A stretch of 7,396 nucleotides of DNA from Deltaproteobacteria bacterium. GTDB lineage: Bacteria > SAR324 > JACQKK01. Under the pieces are notes generated by a model. That model worked only from the letters and a program-made list of their open reading frames with translations. It was not told where the DNA came from and did not search any database. The position numbers and the translations under genes are program-made. Where the stretch lies: positions 1 to 7,396 of the forward strand of contig JAOUFO010000085.1 in assembly GCA_029858165.1 (NCBI GenBank). Direction: 5' to 3'. Below are positions 1-6,104 of this stretch, piece after piece. The first letter of the stretch is position 1; each line of letters starts with the position of its first letter.

Positions 1-1
1 C

Positions 2-163
2 CATTACGGCACCTACACGGTAAATCAGGTGAAACAGGCCCTGGCCGGGCGGGGGGTGCCCATGCGGTTGACTGAGCAACCGGATGTTGAAGAAACCGGG
101 GCAATAGAACCCGGCAATAAATCCTGTGATTTGACCGGCGGAAAGCAGAAATGTTGGGTCTGA
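2..163 (+). CDS. C-terminal end of an unidentified protein (5' end outside window)
   Basis: This frame is open from the left edge to a TGA at 161-163 and encodes the last 53 residues of a protein that begins outside the window. The other two forward frames hit stops at about 21 and 73, and codon choice matches the neighbouring genes, so this is probably the real frame. The fragment starts HYGTYTVNQVKQAL, which reads like a beta-strand followed by a helix. It then becomes polar and acidic and ends with two cysteines, KSCDLTGGKQKCWV. I do not recognise the family and give no function. It converges on the Fur-family gene downstream, and a short inverted repeat (164-181) directly follows its stop. 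Confidence 0.5.
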   Translation, partial: HYGTYTVNQVKQALAGRGVPMRLTEQPDVEETGAIEPGNKSCDLTGGKQKCWV

Positions 164-181
164 CCCGGACTGACTGCCGGG
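164..181. repeat. Short inverted repeat directly after the first stop codon
   Basis: CCCGG (164-168) and CCGGG (177-181) form a perfect 5-bp stem around the loop ACTGACTG, which is itself a tandem ACTG repeat. It begins on the base after the TGA of the upstream gene. No T-run follows on the + strand, so it is not a standard intrinsic terminator. It may still be part of the 3' end of that transcript. Confidence 0.35.
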
Positions 182-247
182 AAGGATGGATAACACCCGC
201 GGACTGGGGGGGATAGCTGTTAAGGACTGTTTGGTGTGAGAAAGCTC

Positions 248-265
248 CCGGCAACCCAGTGCCGG
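248..265. repeat. Short perfect hairpin between convergent genes
   Basis: CCGGCA (248-253) and TGCCGG (260-265) pair perfectly over 6 bp with a 6-base loop, ACCCAG. It lies 10 bases before the larger inverted repeat at 276-339. No riboswitch class that I know is matched by the surrounding sequence. A structural RNA role or chance are both possible. Confidence 0.35.
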
Positions 266-275
266 TAATAGAAAG

Positions 276-339
276 TTAGAGGGGGGAGGATAATTGAATC
301 CCGGATTCCCCCGGCCATCCAATTGTCCACCCCCCCTAA
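276..339. repeat. Long imperfect inverted repeat, possible shared terminator
   Basis: The left arm (276-296, TTAG-A-GGGGGG-A-GGA-T-AATTG) pairs with the right arm (320-339, CAATT-G-TCC-A-CCCCCC-CTAA). I count 18 Watson-Crick pairs and one G-U pair, with one bulged A (280), one A-A mismatch (287/329) and a 23-base loop. It sits between two convergent genes and ends 9 bases past the perR stop, where a bidirectional transcription end would be expected. On the perR strand the stem is followed by a moderately T-rich stretch (AACTTTCTATT). On the other strand there is no T-run. It could be a terminator or 3' stabiliser, or one copy of a dispersed palindromic repeat. Confidence 0.45.
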
Positions 340-347
340 CCGCTTTG

Positions 348-806
348 TTAATGAACCACCGGAGCCGGTTGGGCGCAATCTCCGCAGGTCCCATGAAACA
401 CCACTTCAGGAATTTTCACCCGAAAATCCTCGGTGGATTTTTCCAAATGAACCAGTTCCGGTTCCAGGGCCACATCCACATCCTGAATTTTTCCACATTG
501 TTCACACAGGGTGTGGTGGTGCGGCTCTACCCGGGCATCGTACCGGGCAGTCTGGCGAGAAGTGGCCACCCGGCGCAAAAACCCCTGATTGTGAAGGGTA
601 TCCAGAATTTTGTACACCGTCCCCAAAGAAATGGAAGGGATGGCGGCCCGGATCACATGATACACCTCCTCCGCGCTGGGGTGGCTATCGGTTTTCAACA
701 ACATCCCATACACGGCAACCCTTTGAGGGGTGACCTTCAAACCGGCTCCCCGGCAGGCGGATGGAAACAGCTCCATCTTTTTTCTGGCCGATACCATGTC
801 AATCAT
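348..806 (-). CDS. perR: Fur-family transcriptional regulator, PerR type
   Basis: A 152-residue Fur-family protein, the usual length. The N-terminal winged helix is clear: TPQRVAVYGML at 26-36, and a recognition helix around LGTVYKILDTLHNQGFLRRV at 61-80. Two CxxC pairs (C101/C104 and C141/C144) match the structural zinc site. The regulatory metal ligands of Bacillus PerR all align: H42, D90, H96, H98 and D109. The aspartate at 109, in CGKIQD, is the residue that separates PerR (Asp) from classical Fur (Glu), so I favour a peroxide-sensing repressor using Fe or Mn, with histidine oxidation as the known mechanism. The ATG at 806 has AGAGGA 10 bases upstream on its strand; an in-frame ATG at 797 is an alternative. 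It is divergent from thrC. No peroxidase or rubrerythrin gene is in the window. PerR versus another Fur-family type is an inference from these ligands. Confidence 0.88.
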   Translation of the reverse strand: MIDMVSARKKMELFPSACRGAGLKVTPQRVAVYGMLLKTDSHPSAEEVYHVIRAAIPSISLGTVYKILDTLHNQGFLRRVATSRQTARYDARVEPHHHTLCEQCGKIQDVDVALEPELVHLEKSTEDFRVKIPEVVFHGTCGDCAQPAPVVH

Positions 807-865
807 TGTGATTTTTTCCTCTGAATAAAGAACTGATCAATCCAAAAAGAACCGTTTAAATGGCT

Positions 866-893
866 TTGATTACCCTCCTGAATATGATTTAAT
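866..893 (+). promoter_or_regulatory. Candidate sigma70 promoter for thrC cluster
   Basis: TTGATT (866-871) is separated by 16 bases from TTTAAT (888-893), which matches five of six consensus -10 bases. A TG at 885-886, one base before the hexamer, gives an extended -10. Transcription would start near 900, leaving a leader of about 117 bases before the thrC ATG. The region is AT-rich compared with the genes around it. No better candidate on the + strand was found in the interval. Confidence 0.45.
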
Positions 894-901
894 TTCAGGA
901 G
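875..901. promoter_or_regulatory. Perfect 8-bp dyad overlapping thrC promoter, candidate operator
   Basis: CTCCTGAA (875-882) and TTCAGGAG (894-901) are exact reverse complements separated by 11 AT-rich bases. The dyad covers the spacer, the -10 hexamer and the likely start point of the predicted thrC promoter, so a bound protein would block it. It lies in the divergent perR-thrC interval, and regulation of perR is also possible. It does not match the classical PerR or Fur box (TTATAAT-N-ATTATAA type), so the binding protein is unknown. The same sequence could instead form an RNA hairpin. Confidence 0.45.
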
Positions 902-1016
902 TGTTTCACAGAATTGCCATAGGGAACTCTGAAATGCAAATCCTAAATTGTTCCAACGGAATCCATAGGTCCAAACATATCATTTTATTCTCTTTTTTTC
1001 AAGGCAGCCGCCATTC

Positions 1017-2459
1017 ATGCTGTTTATAAGCACCCGGGGAAACACCCGTCCATATTCTTTTCGCCAGACGGTCATGGCCGGCCTCGCTCCCGATGGGGGG
1101 TTGTTCATGCCTCAAACCCTGCCGGATGTCAGGGGGCGGCTGGAAGAATGGAAAGACCTTTCTTTTCAAGACCTTTGCCTGGAAATCATCTCCCTGTTCA
1201 CCGAAGATGAAATCCCCCGGGAGGAACTGAAAGGGTTGATAGACAAAAGCTACCGGGTGTTTGACGATCCATCCATTATCCCGGTCAAACGGGTGGGGGA
1301 TCTGTTCATCGCCGAGCAGTTCCACGGTCCCACCCTGGCGTTCAAGGACCTGGCTTTGCAGTTTTTGGGCAACCTGTTTGAATACCTGCTGGCCGATTCC
1401 CAGGACAGGCTCACCATTCTGGGGGCCACCTCCGGAGATACCGGGTCGGCCGCCATCCATGCCCTGCGGGGCAAAAAAGGGATTGAGGTGTTTATTCTGC
1501 ACCCCAAGGGGCGGGTGACCCCCATTCAGGAATTGCAGATGACCACCGTGGTGGACCCCAACATCCACAATCTGGCCCTGCTGGGCAGTTTTGATGAGGC
1601 CCAGGCCATTGTGAAAGGGTTGTTCAACAAAGCCGGATTCCGGGACAAATTCCGGCTGGGGGCGGTGAATTCCATCAACTGGGTGCGGGTGATGGTGCAA
1701 ATGGTGTTTTTCTTTCATGCCTATTTCCGGCTGGTGAAACAACCGGCAGAGGCCATGCCGGGGGGGAAAAAGCTGAACCTGGGGAATCCGGTCCGGTTTG
1801 CGGTGCCCACCGGCAACTTCGGCCACATCCTGGCGGGCCATCTGGCCCGGGGGATGGGATTGCCGGTGGCAAAACTGGTGCTGGCCACCAACGCCAACGA
1901 CAACCTCCACCGGTTTCTTTCCACCGGAGTATACGCCCACCTGAATACCCAGCACACCATCAGCCCTTCCATGGATATCCAGGTAGCCAGCAACTTTGAG
2001 CGTTACCTGTACGAATTGGCCGGCAGAGACAGCCAAACACTGAAGAACTGGCTGAATGATTTTGAATCCAAAGGCAGGCTGGTTCTGCCCGATGACCGGC
2101 TGACCGCCATGCGCGAGGAGTTTTCATCCGCATCGGTGGATGATGGGGCCATTTTGGAAACCATCAAGTCCACTTACGAACAAACCGGCTACCTGCTGGA
2201 CCCCCACACGGCAGTGGGTGTCCGGGCGGCCCTTACAACCGCTGAGGGCGGTTCGGGGCCGCAGGTGCCCACCGTCTGCATGGCCACCGCCCATCCGGCC
2301 AAGTTTGGGGAGGCCATCACCCAGGCCATCGGTAAAGAGCCGCCACTCCCCCCGGCCTTGGCCAAATTGGCCGACATGGAAACCCGCAAAACCGAACTTC
2401 CAGCCACCCTTGAGGCGGTGGAGAAACAGATGCGCCAAACCCTGGAATCAACGGTCTGA
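1017..2459 (+). CDS. thrC: Threonine synthase
   Basis: This PLP enzyme converts O-phosphohomoserine and water to threonine and phosphate, the last step of threonine synthesis in the cytoplasm. At 480 residues it is full length for the family. The N-terminal ISTRGNTRPYSF is typical and supports the ATG at 1017, although the upstream site is weak (AAGG 12 bases away). The Schiff-base lysine is K110 in HGPTLAFKDLALQF. The phosphate-binding loop GATSGDTGSAA is at 136-146, and AVPTGNFGHILAG follows in the middle of the protein. The C-terminus has the expected VCMATAHPAKFGEA segment. It is first in a three-gene cluster and probably driven from the promoter at 866-893. No hom or thrB gene is in the window. 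The identification is secure. Confidence 0.97.
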   Translation: MLFISTRGNTRPYSFRQTVMAGLAPDGGLFMPQTLPDVRGRLEEWKDLSFQDLCLEIISLFTEDEIPREELKGLIDKSYRVFDDPSIIPVKRVGDLFIAEQFHGPTLAFKDLALQFLGNLFEYLLADSQDRLTILGATSGDTGSAAIHALRGKKGIEVFILHPKGRVTPIQELQMTTVVDPNIHNLALLGSFDEAQAIVKGLFNKAGFRDKFRLGAVNSINWVRVMVQMVFFFHAYFRLVKQPAEAMPGGKKLNLGNPVRFAVPTGNFGHILAGHLARGMGLPVAKLVLATNANDNLHRFLSTGVYAHLNTQHTISPSMDIQVASNFERYLYELAGRDSQTLKNWLNDFESKGRLVLPDDRLTAMREEFSSASVDDGAILETIKSTYEQTGYLLDPHTAVGVRAALTTAEGGSGPQVPTVCMATAHPAKFGEAITQAIGKEPPLPPALAKLADMETRKTELPATLEAVEKQMRQTLESTV

Positions 2460-2480
2460 CCTTTTTGGAGGGCTCTTCCG

Positions 2481-2921
2481 GTGGATTTTGAAACAACCAA
2501 AACCCTCCTGGAGGAGTTGGTCCCGCTCCACAAGCACATCGGCCTTCAATTGACCTCCCTTAAGGATGGGATGGCCGAAACCCGGTTTGATTTCAAACCG
2601 GAGCTTTTGGGCAACATTCCTGCCGGAATTCTCCATGGGGGCATTATTTCCACCGTGATGGATGTTACAGGGGCCATGGCTCTGGTGTCCCTGCTGGCTC
2701 ACGGCAAGTTGACCCATGTGGGTACGGTGGATATGCGGGTGGATTTCCTGCGGCCCGGCAAGGGAAAACGGTTCGTTTGTACCGGCCATGTGTTGCGCAA
2801 TGGAAAAACCCTGGGAACCACCCGAACAGAACTGGTGAATGAAAAAGGCGATGTGCTGGCCACAGGCAACCAGGTGTACCGCATACATAATGGCGATAAA
2901 CCACTGACCCTGGATTTATAG
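2481..2921 (+). CDS. PaaI-family hotdog-fold thioesterase
   Basis: A 146-residue single hotdog-domain protein. The signature LHGGIISTVMDVTGAMA (51-67) contains the HGG turn (52-54) and the acidic residue D61, which aligns with the catalytic aspartate of PaaI-type acyl-CoA thioesterases. The later strand VGTVDMRVDFLRPGKGK (80-96) is also typical. Members hydrolyse acyl- or aryl-CoA thioesters in the cytoplasm. The substrate here cannot be told from sequence, and there are no phenylacetate genes nearby. The start is a GTG at 2481 preceded by GGAGG with 9-base spacing, a strong site that decides the start. It begins 21 bp after the thrC stop and is probably cotranscribed with it. Confidence 0.88.
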   Translation: MDFETTKTLLEELVPLHKHIGLQLTSLKDGMAETRFDFKPELLGNIPAGILHGGIISTVMDVTGAMALVSLLAHGKLTHVGTVDMRVDFLRPGKGKRFVCTGHVLRNGKTLGTTRTELVNEKGDVLATGNQVYRIHNGDKPLTLDL

Positions 2922-2953
2922 CTTTTTGGAAATCAAGGAATGGGAATTCCCCA

Positions 2954-3289
2954 ATGAACGAACTGGCCAAACGCAAACCCAAAGACATTTTGTTTTTGGA
3001 CAACCTCACCATTGAATGGCAGGATGGATCTGTATCCAGGCTTCCGTTTTTTGCACTTCGTGACGGGTGCCCCTGCGCGGCCTGTGTGGATGAGGTGACG
3101 GGGAAAAAAACCTTGGACCCGGCCTCCATCCCCAAGGATATCCATATTATCCGGGCCGAATATGTGGGCAATTACGCTTTGCGGATCCACTGGAGCGACC
3201 ACCACAATACCGGCATTTACACTTTTAGAATGCTGCGACAAATGGCCGAGCTGGCCACGGCGGCCAAATCCAATGACATGGTCCCCTAA
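2954..3289 (+). CDS. DUF971 / gamma-butyrobetaine hydroxylase N-terminal-like protein
   Basis: A 111-residue stand-alone DUF971 domain. It has the family core: LTIEWQDGS, LRDGCPCAACVDEVTG, LDPASIP, VGNYALRIHWSD and TGIYTFRMLR. C39, C41 and C44 together with H84 correspond to the zinc site of the N-terminal domain of gamma-butyrobetaine hydroxylase. The catalytic oxygenase domain of that enzyme is absent, so this is not a hydroxylase. Its cellular role is not established as far as I know. H83 replaces the usual glycine in the WSDGH motif. It starts 32 bp after the thioesterase gene; AAGGAA lies 13 bases before the ATG, and the small palindrome GGGAATTCCC falls in between. It is the last gene of the thrC cluster. 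Confidence 0.9.
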   Translation: MNELAKRKPKDILFLDNLTIEWQDGSVSRLPFFALRDGCPCAACVDEVTGKKTLDPASIPKDIHIIRAEYVGNYALRIHWSDHHNTGIYTFRMLRQMAELATAAKSNDMVP

Positions 3290-3366
3290 AGATCAGCCCC
3301 CTCAAGAACATGTCCCCCTGGCGGTGGGTGCCTTTCAGGGCCGCATTGAGAGAAGCTCATCCCCCC
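3290..3366. other. Convergent intergenic gap, no clear terminator
   Basis: These 77 bp separate the ends of the DUF971 gene and cysS. A weak nested structure is possible: CTCAA (3301-3305) with TTGAG (3346-3350), and CCCTG with CAGGG inside it. There is no T-run on either strand, so I do not call a terminator. Confidence 0.3.
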
Positions 3367-4785
3367 CTAAAGCTTGGATTTTTCCAATTCATATCCCCCT
3401 TTGATATCCCGCACCTGATACCCCAGACGGGCGATTTCATCCCGTAACCGGTCCGATTCCCCCCAGTTGCCGTCCTCTCGCGCGGCCAGCCTTTTCCGAG
3501 CCAGGGTTTCCACCCCCACAGGAACCGATTGAACCTGATCCAGCCCGGAAAAATCGTTTAATCCCAGGCAAAGCAGTTCTTCGGCCAAAGCGGCGACCCC
3601 GCCCTTTTCACTGGGGGAAATCAGCGGGTTTTTCAGGGTGGTCCACAAAGTGGCCAAAGCCTTGGGGGTGTTCAGGTCATCGCACAGGTCCGCCAGCAAT
3701 TCATCCCTGAACGCGGAATTCGTGGGATCATTCAGGTTGTTCCCCGGCCAGGGGACCTCCCGCACCAAACGGCGCAACCCCATCAGGGCGGTTTCCGCCG
3801 CTTTCAGGCTATCCCAGGAAAAATGGAGAAACTTGCGGTAATGGCTGTTCAACACCAGATAACGATAGCTCAGGGGATCAAACCCCCGGTCAATCACCTC
3901 CTGTAACCGCAAAAAGTTCCCTTCTGATTTCCCCATGCGCTCCCCACCATCCCGGGTGGAATCCACCACCAGAAATTCCCCATGCAGCCAATACCGCACA
4001 AAGGGATGGCCGACGGCGGCTTCCGACTGGGCGATTTCGTTGGTGTGATGCACCGGAATGTGGTCCTTGCCCCCGGTATGGATATCAAAGAGGTCCCCCA
4101 GGTATTTCATGGCCATGGCCGAACATTCAATGTGCCAGCCCGGAAACCCCCTGCCCCAGGGGCTGTCCCATTCCATCTGGCGGCGCACGCCGGGGGGAGA
4201 AAACTTCCACAAGGCGAAATCGGTTTTGTTCATTTTTTCCCCCCTGGCCACCCGGCTTCCCTCCCGCAGCCCCTGGGTATCCAAACGGGCCAGCTTTCCA
4301 TAATCCGGCAGCCGGGCCGTATCAAAATAAATCCCGTCCTGGGTGCGATACACAAAGTTTTTCTGTTCCAGGGTTTGAATCAGCGCAATCTGCTCCGGGA
4401 TATGATCCGTTGCTTTGGGCATATTGTCCGGGGGGTCCACATGCAGCCGCCGGATGTCCTCCTTAAACCGTTCTGTGTACAAAGCGGCCAGTTCCCAGGC
4501 CGTGGCCCCTTTGTCCCTGGCAGCCCGCTCCATTTTATCCTCCCCCTCATCGGCATCCGATGCCAGATGGCCCACATCGGTGATGTTGATCACATGGTTC
4601 ACCCGGTAACCCAGGCGGCGCAGGGTTTTTTTCAAAACATCCGGAAACACATAACTGCGCAGGTTTCCAATGTGGGCATCCGAATACACCGTGGGACCGC
4701 AGGTATAAATGGATACCTGACCGGGAACCAACGGCTGAAAAATCTCCTTGCTGCCGGAGAGAGTGTTGAAAAGCTTTAAATCCAT
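3367..4785 (-). CDS. cysS: Cysteinyl-tRNA synthetase
   Basis: This class I synthetase charges tRNA-Cys with cysteine in the cytoplasm. It has 472 residues, close to the 461 of E. coli. The active-site zinc ligands are all present: C29 (in YTCGPTVY), C221 (in HIECSAM), H246 and E250 (in VHHTNEIAQSEA). The HIGH-type motif reads HIGN (38-41), and the KMSKS loop reads RMGKS (283-287). The stretch GGKDHIPVHHTNE differs from the GSDLMFPHHENE of E. coli. The reading frame is open back to an ATG at 4902, but the family begins at MDLKLFNTLSG, so I place the start at 4785 even though no good ribosome site precedes it. A long hairpin lies in its leader at 4825-4865. It is convergent with the thrC cluster and divergent from gcvT. 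Confidence 0.96.
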   Translation of the reverse strand: MDLKLFNTLSGSKEIFQPLVPGQVSIYTCGPTVYSDAHIGNLRSYVFPDVLKKTLRRLGYRVNHVINITDVGHLASDADEGEDKMERAARDKGATAWELAALYTERFKEDIRRLHVDPPDNMPKATDHIPEQIALIQTLEQKNFVYRTQDGIYFDTARLPDYGKLARLDTQGLREGSRVARGEKMNKTDFALWKFSPPGVRRQMEWDSPWGRGFPGWHIECSAMAMKYLGDLFDIHTGGKDHIPVHHTNEIAQSEAAVGHPFVRYWLHGEFLVVDSTRDGGERMGKSEGNFLRLQEVIDRGFDPLSYRYLVLNSHYRKFLHFSWDSLKAAETALMGLRRLVREVPWPGNNLNDPTNSAFRDELLADLCDDLNTPKALATLWTTLKNPLISPSEKGGVAALAEELLCLGLNDFSGLDQVQSVPVGVETLARKRLAAREDGNWGESDRLRDEIARLGYQVRDIKGGYELEKSKL

Positions 4786-4824
4786 GTGTACCGTAATAGG
4801 ATAGAAAAAGAGGCAAAGAGAATT

Positions 4825-4865
4825 GGCGGCCCGCGGCCCCCAAGATAAGGCCGCGCAGGCCCGCC
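4825..4865 (-). promoter_or_regulatory. Long GC-rich hairpin in the cysS leader, candidate attenuator
   Basis: The inner stem CGCGGCC (4832-4838) and GGCCGCG (4849-4855) is perfect over 7 bp with a 10-base loop. It is extended by GGCGGCC (4825-4831) pairing with GGCCCGCC (4858-4865), leaving one bulged C and a CA bulge, for about 14 bp in all. Read on the cysS strand, the stem is followed by a pyrimidine-rich stretch with a run of five T at about 4805, before the ATG at 4785. This resembles an attenuator or terminator in the leader. The T-run is not directly against the stem, so termination is uncertain. It is not a T-box: none of the T-box sequence elements is visible. Confidence 0.4.
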
Positions 4866-4952
4866 ATCCTCTCAATTCCATCACCTGATGACAAGCGGCC
4901 ATCCACCATCCAAGGCAGCCAAATCCGCCTCATCTCCTGAAGCCTTTCTCCT

Positions 4953-4978
4953 CTTGAATCCTATTTTCCTTGAATCCT
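4953..4978. repeat. Direct repeat CTTGAATCCT upstream of gcvT
   Basis: CTTGAATCCT occurs at 4953-4962 and again at 4969-4978, a 16-bp period, ending 19 bases before the gcvT ATG. It may be a protein-binding pair or a local duplication. No glycine riboswitch core is seen in this leader. Confidence 0.35.
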
Positions 4979-4997
4979 TTCATTTGTCGGCACCCCC

Positions 4998-6089
4998 ATG
5001 AAAAAACTGCCCTTGCACGCCTGGCACCAACTCCGCGGCGCGAAAGCCGGGGAATACGCCGGGTTTACCATGCCGCTGTATTATTCCCAACCCCTGGCCG
5101 AACACAAAGCGGTCCGGGACCGGGCCGGTGTGTTTGATATTTCCCACATGGGCCAGTTTGTCTGCACGGGCGAAAAAGCCACCGCCATGCTGCAATACGC
5201 CCTGGCCAACGACGTAAAATCCATCGGGGACGGCCAAGCCCTGTATTCTCCCCTGTGCAAGCAGGACGGGGGGGTGCTGGACGATTTGATCATTTACCGC
5301 TATTCGCCGGACCGGTACCGGATTATTGTCAACGCCGACACCCGCCAAAAGGATTTCAACTGGCTGACCGCCCTGGCGGGCATGTTTGGGGTGGAACTGT
5401 CCGACTTATCCGCCGGGCAGTGCCTGTTCGCCATCCAGGGGCCTCAAGCCATGGCTTTGCTGGCCCCCCATTGCGGGGCGGACCCGGCAAACCTGAAGTT
5501 TTTCGGATTCATGGAAACCACCCTGTTCGGAGCCAACGTGTTTATGGCCCGCACCGGCTACACCGGGGAACCGGGTGTGGAGGTATCCGTGGCCCTGGAG
5601 GACGGCCTTGGGGTGTGGGAAAGCATCACCGAAAAGCTGGCCATTCCCCCCATCGGGCTGGTTGCCCGGGACACCCTGCGGCTGGAGCCGGGGTATTCTC
5701 TGTACGGTCACGAACTGAAAGAGGAATGGTCCCCCCTGGAATCCGGCATCGGATGGGCGGTCCGGTTGGATGTGGACGACGATTTTATCGGCAAGGAGGC
5801 GTTGTTTTCTTTGACCGGCAGGGGAACCGATTATTTAAGGGCCGGGCTGGAACTGATTGAAAGGGGAATCCCCCGGGCGGATTATCCTGTGACCGATGGG
5901 CAACAGCAGGTGGGGATTGTCACCTCCGGAGCACTGTCTCCCACCACGGGCAAATCCATTGCCCTCATCCGGGTGCAAGCCCCCCTGGCCAAACCGGGAA
6001 CCCGGCTGTTTGTGGATATCCGGGGCAAGCCGGTGGAGGCGGTGGTGGTAAAGCTTCCGTTTTATGTCAACCCGGCCCTGAGGAAATAA
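4998..6089 (+). CDS. gcvT: Aminomethyltransferase, T-protein of the glycine cleavage system
   Basis: GcvT takes the aminomethyl group from lipoylated H-protein and transfers it to tetrahydrofolate, releasing ammonia. The 363-residue length is normal. Family landmarks in order are: EHKAVRDRAGVFDISHMG (35-52), GGVLDDLIIY (91-100) with the Asp95/Asp96 pair that includes the catalytic aspartate, VNADTRQKDFNWL (111-123), ARTGYTGEPGVEV (184-196), ARDTLRLEPGYSLYGHEL (223-240) and a C-terminal TSGALSPTTGKSIAL (309-323). The YTGEPGVEV segment replaces the more common YTGEDGFEI. The ATG at 4998 fits the family N-terminus, but no ribosome site is visible. It stands alone: no gcvH or gcvP follows, and the next gene is on the other strand. 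YgfZ-type folate proteins are distant relatives, but the motifs here are those of true T-protein. Confidence 0.93.
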   Translation: MKKLPLHAWHQLRGAKAGEYAGFTMPLYYSQPLAEHKAVRDRAGVFDISHMGQFVCTGEKATAMLQYALANDVKSIGDGQALYSPLCKQDGGVLDDLIIYRYSPDRYRIIVNADTRQKDFNWLTALAGMFGVELSDLSAGQCLFAIQGPQAMALLAPHCGADPANLKFFGFMETTLFGANVFMARTGYTGEPGVEVSVALEDGLGVWESITEKLAIPPIGLVARDTLRLEPGYSLYGHELKEEWSPLESGIGWAVRLDVDDDFIGKEALFSLTGRGTDYLRAGLELIERGIPRADYPVTDGQQQVGIVTSGALSPTTGKSIALIRVQAPLAKPGTRLFVDIRGKPVEAVVVKLPFYVNPALRK

Positions 6090-6104
6090 CTCTTCACGCC
6101 CAGG

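Noticed and set aside
164..275. Possible riboswitch (cobalamin-, SAM- or Moco-like) because of the GGCAACCCAG-type stretch
   Set aside because: The wider conserved cores of these classes are missing, and no gene on the + strand lies downstream to be controlled.
294..824. Long + strand open frame of 176 codons opposite perR
   Set aside because: It is the complement of a well-supported Fur-family gene. The translation has no family features and no clear ribosome site.
1754..1771. G7A5 run in thrC, and G7 near the start of lysA, as phase-variable tracts
   Set aside because: Runs of six or seven G or C are common throughout this window, and both frames are intact. The tracts are short for slippage-driven switching, and the genes are housekeeping.
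999..2036. Long minus-strand open frame of 345 codons opposite thrC
   Set aside because: It mirrors thrC, whose motifs and catalytic lysine are intact. The His/Gln/Gly-rich translation is typical of an antisense shadow in GC-rich coding DNA.
2942..2951. Palindrome GGGAATTCCC before the DUF971 start as an operator or translation switch
   Set aside because: It is only 10 bp, inside a likely operon. As RNA it would leave just three G-C pairs around AAUU, too weak to argue for.
3361..3370. CCCCCCCTAA shared with position 330-339, as a repeated 3'-end element
   Set aside because: Only 10 bases match, in a C-run-rich genome. The copy by cysS overlaps its stop codon and has no partner arm for pairing.
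3982..4779. + strand open frame of 265 codons opposite cysS
   Set aside because: cysS is unmistakable on the other strand, and this translation resembles no protein family.
4786..4902. N-terminal extension of cysS to the ATG at 4902
   Set aside because: CysRS proteins begin at the equivalent of MDLKLFNTLSG. The extra 39 residues have no counterpart in the family that I know and cover a strong hairpin, so I treat them as leader.
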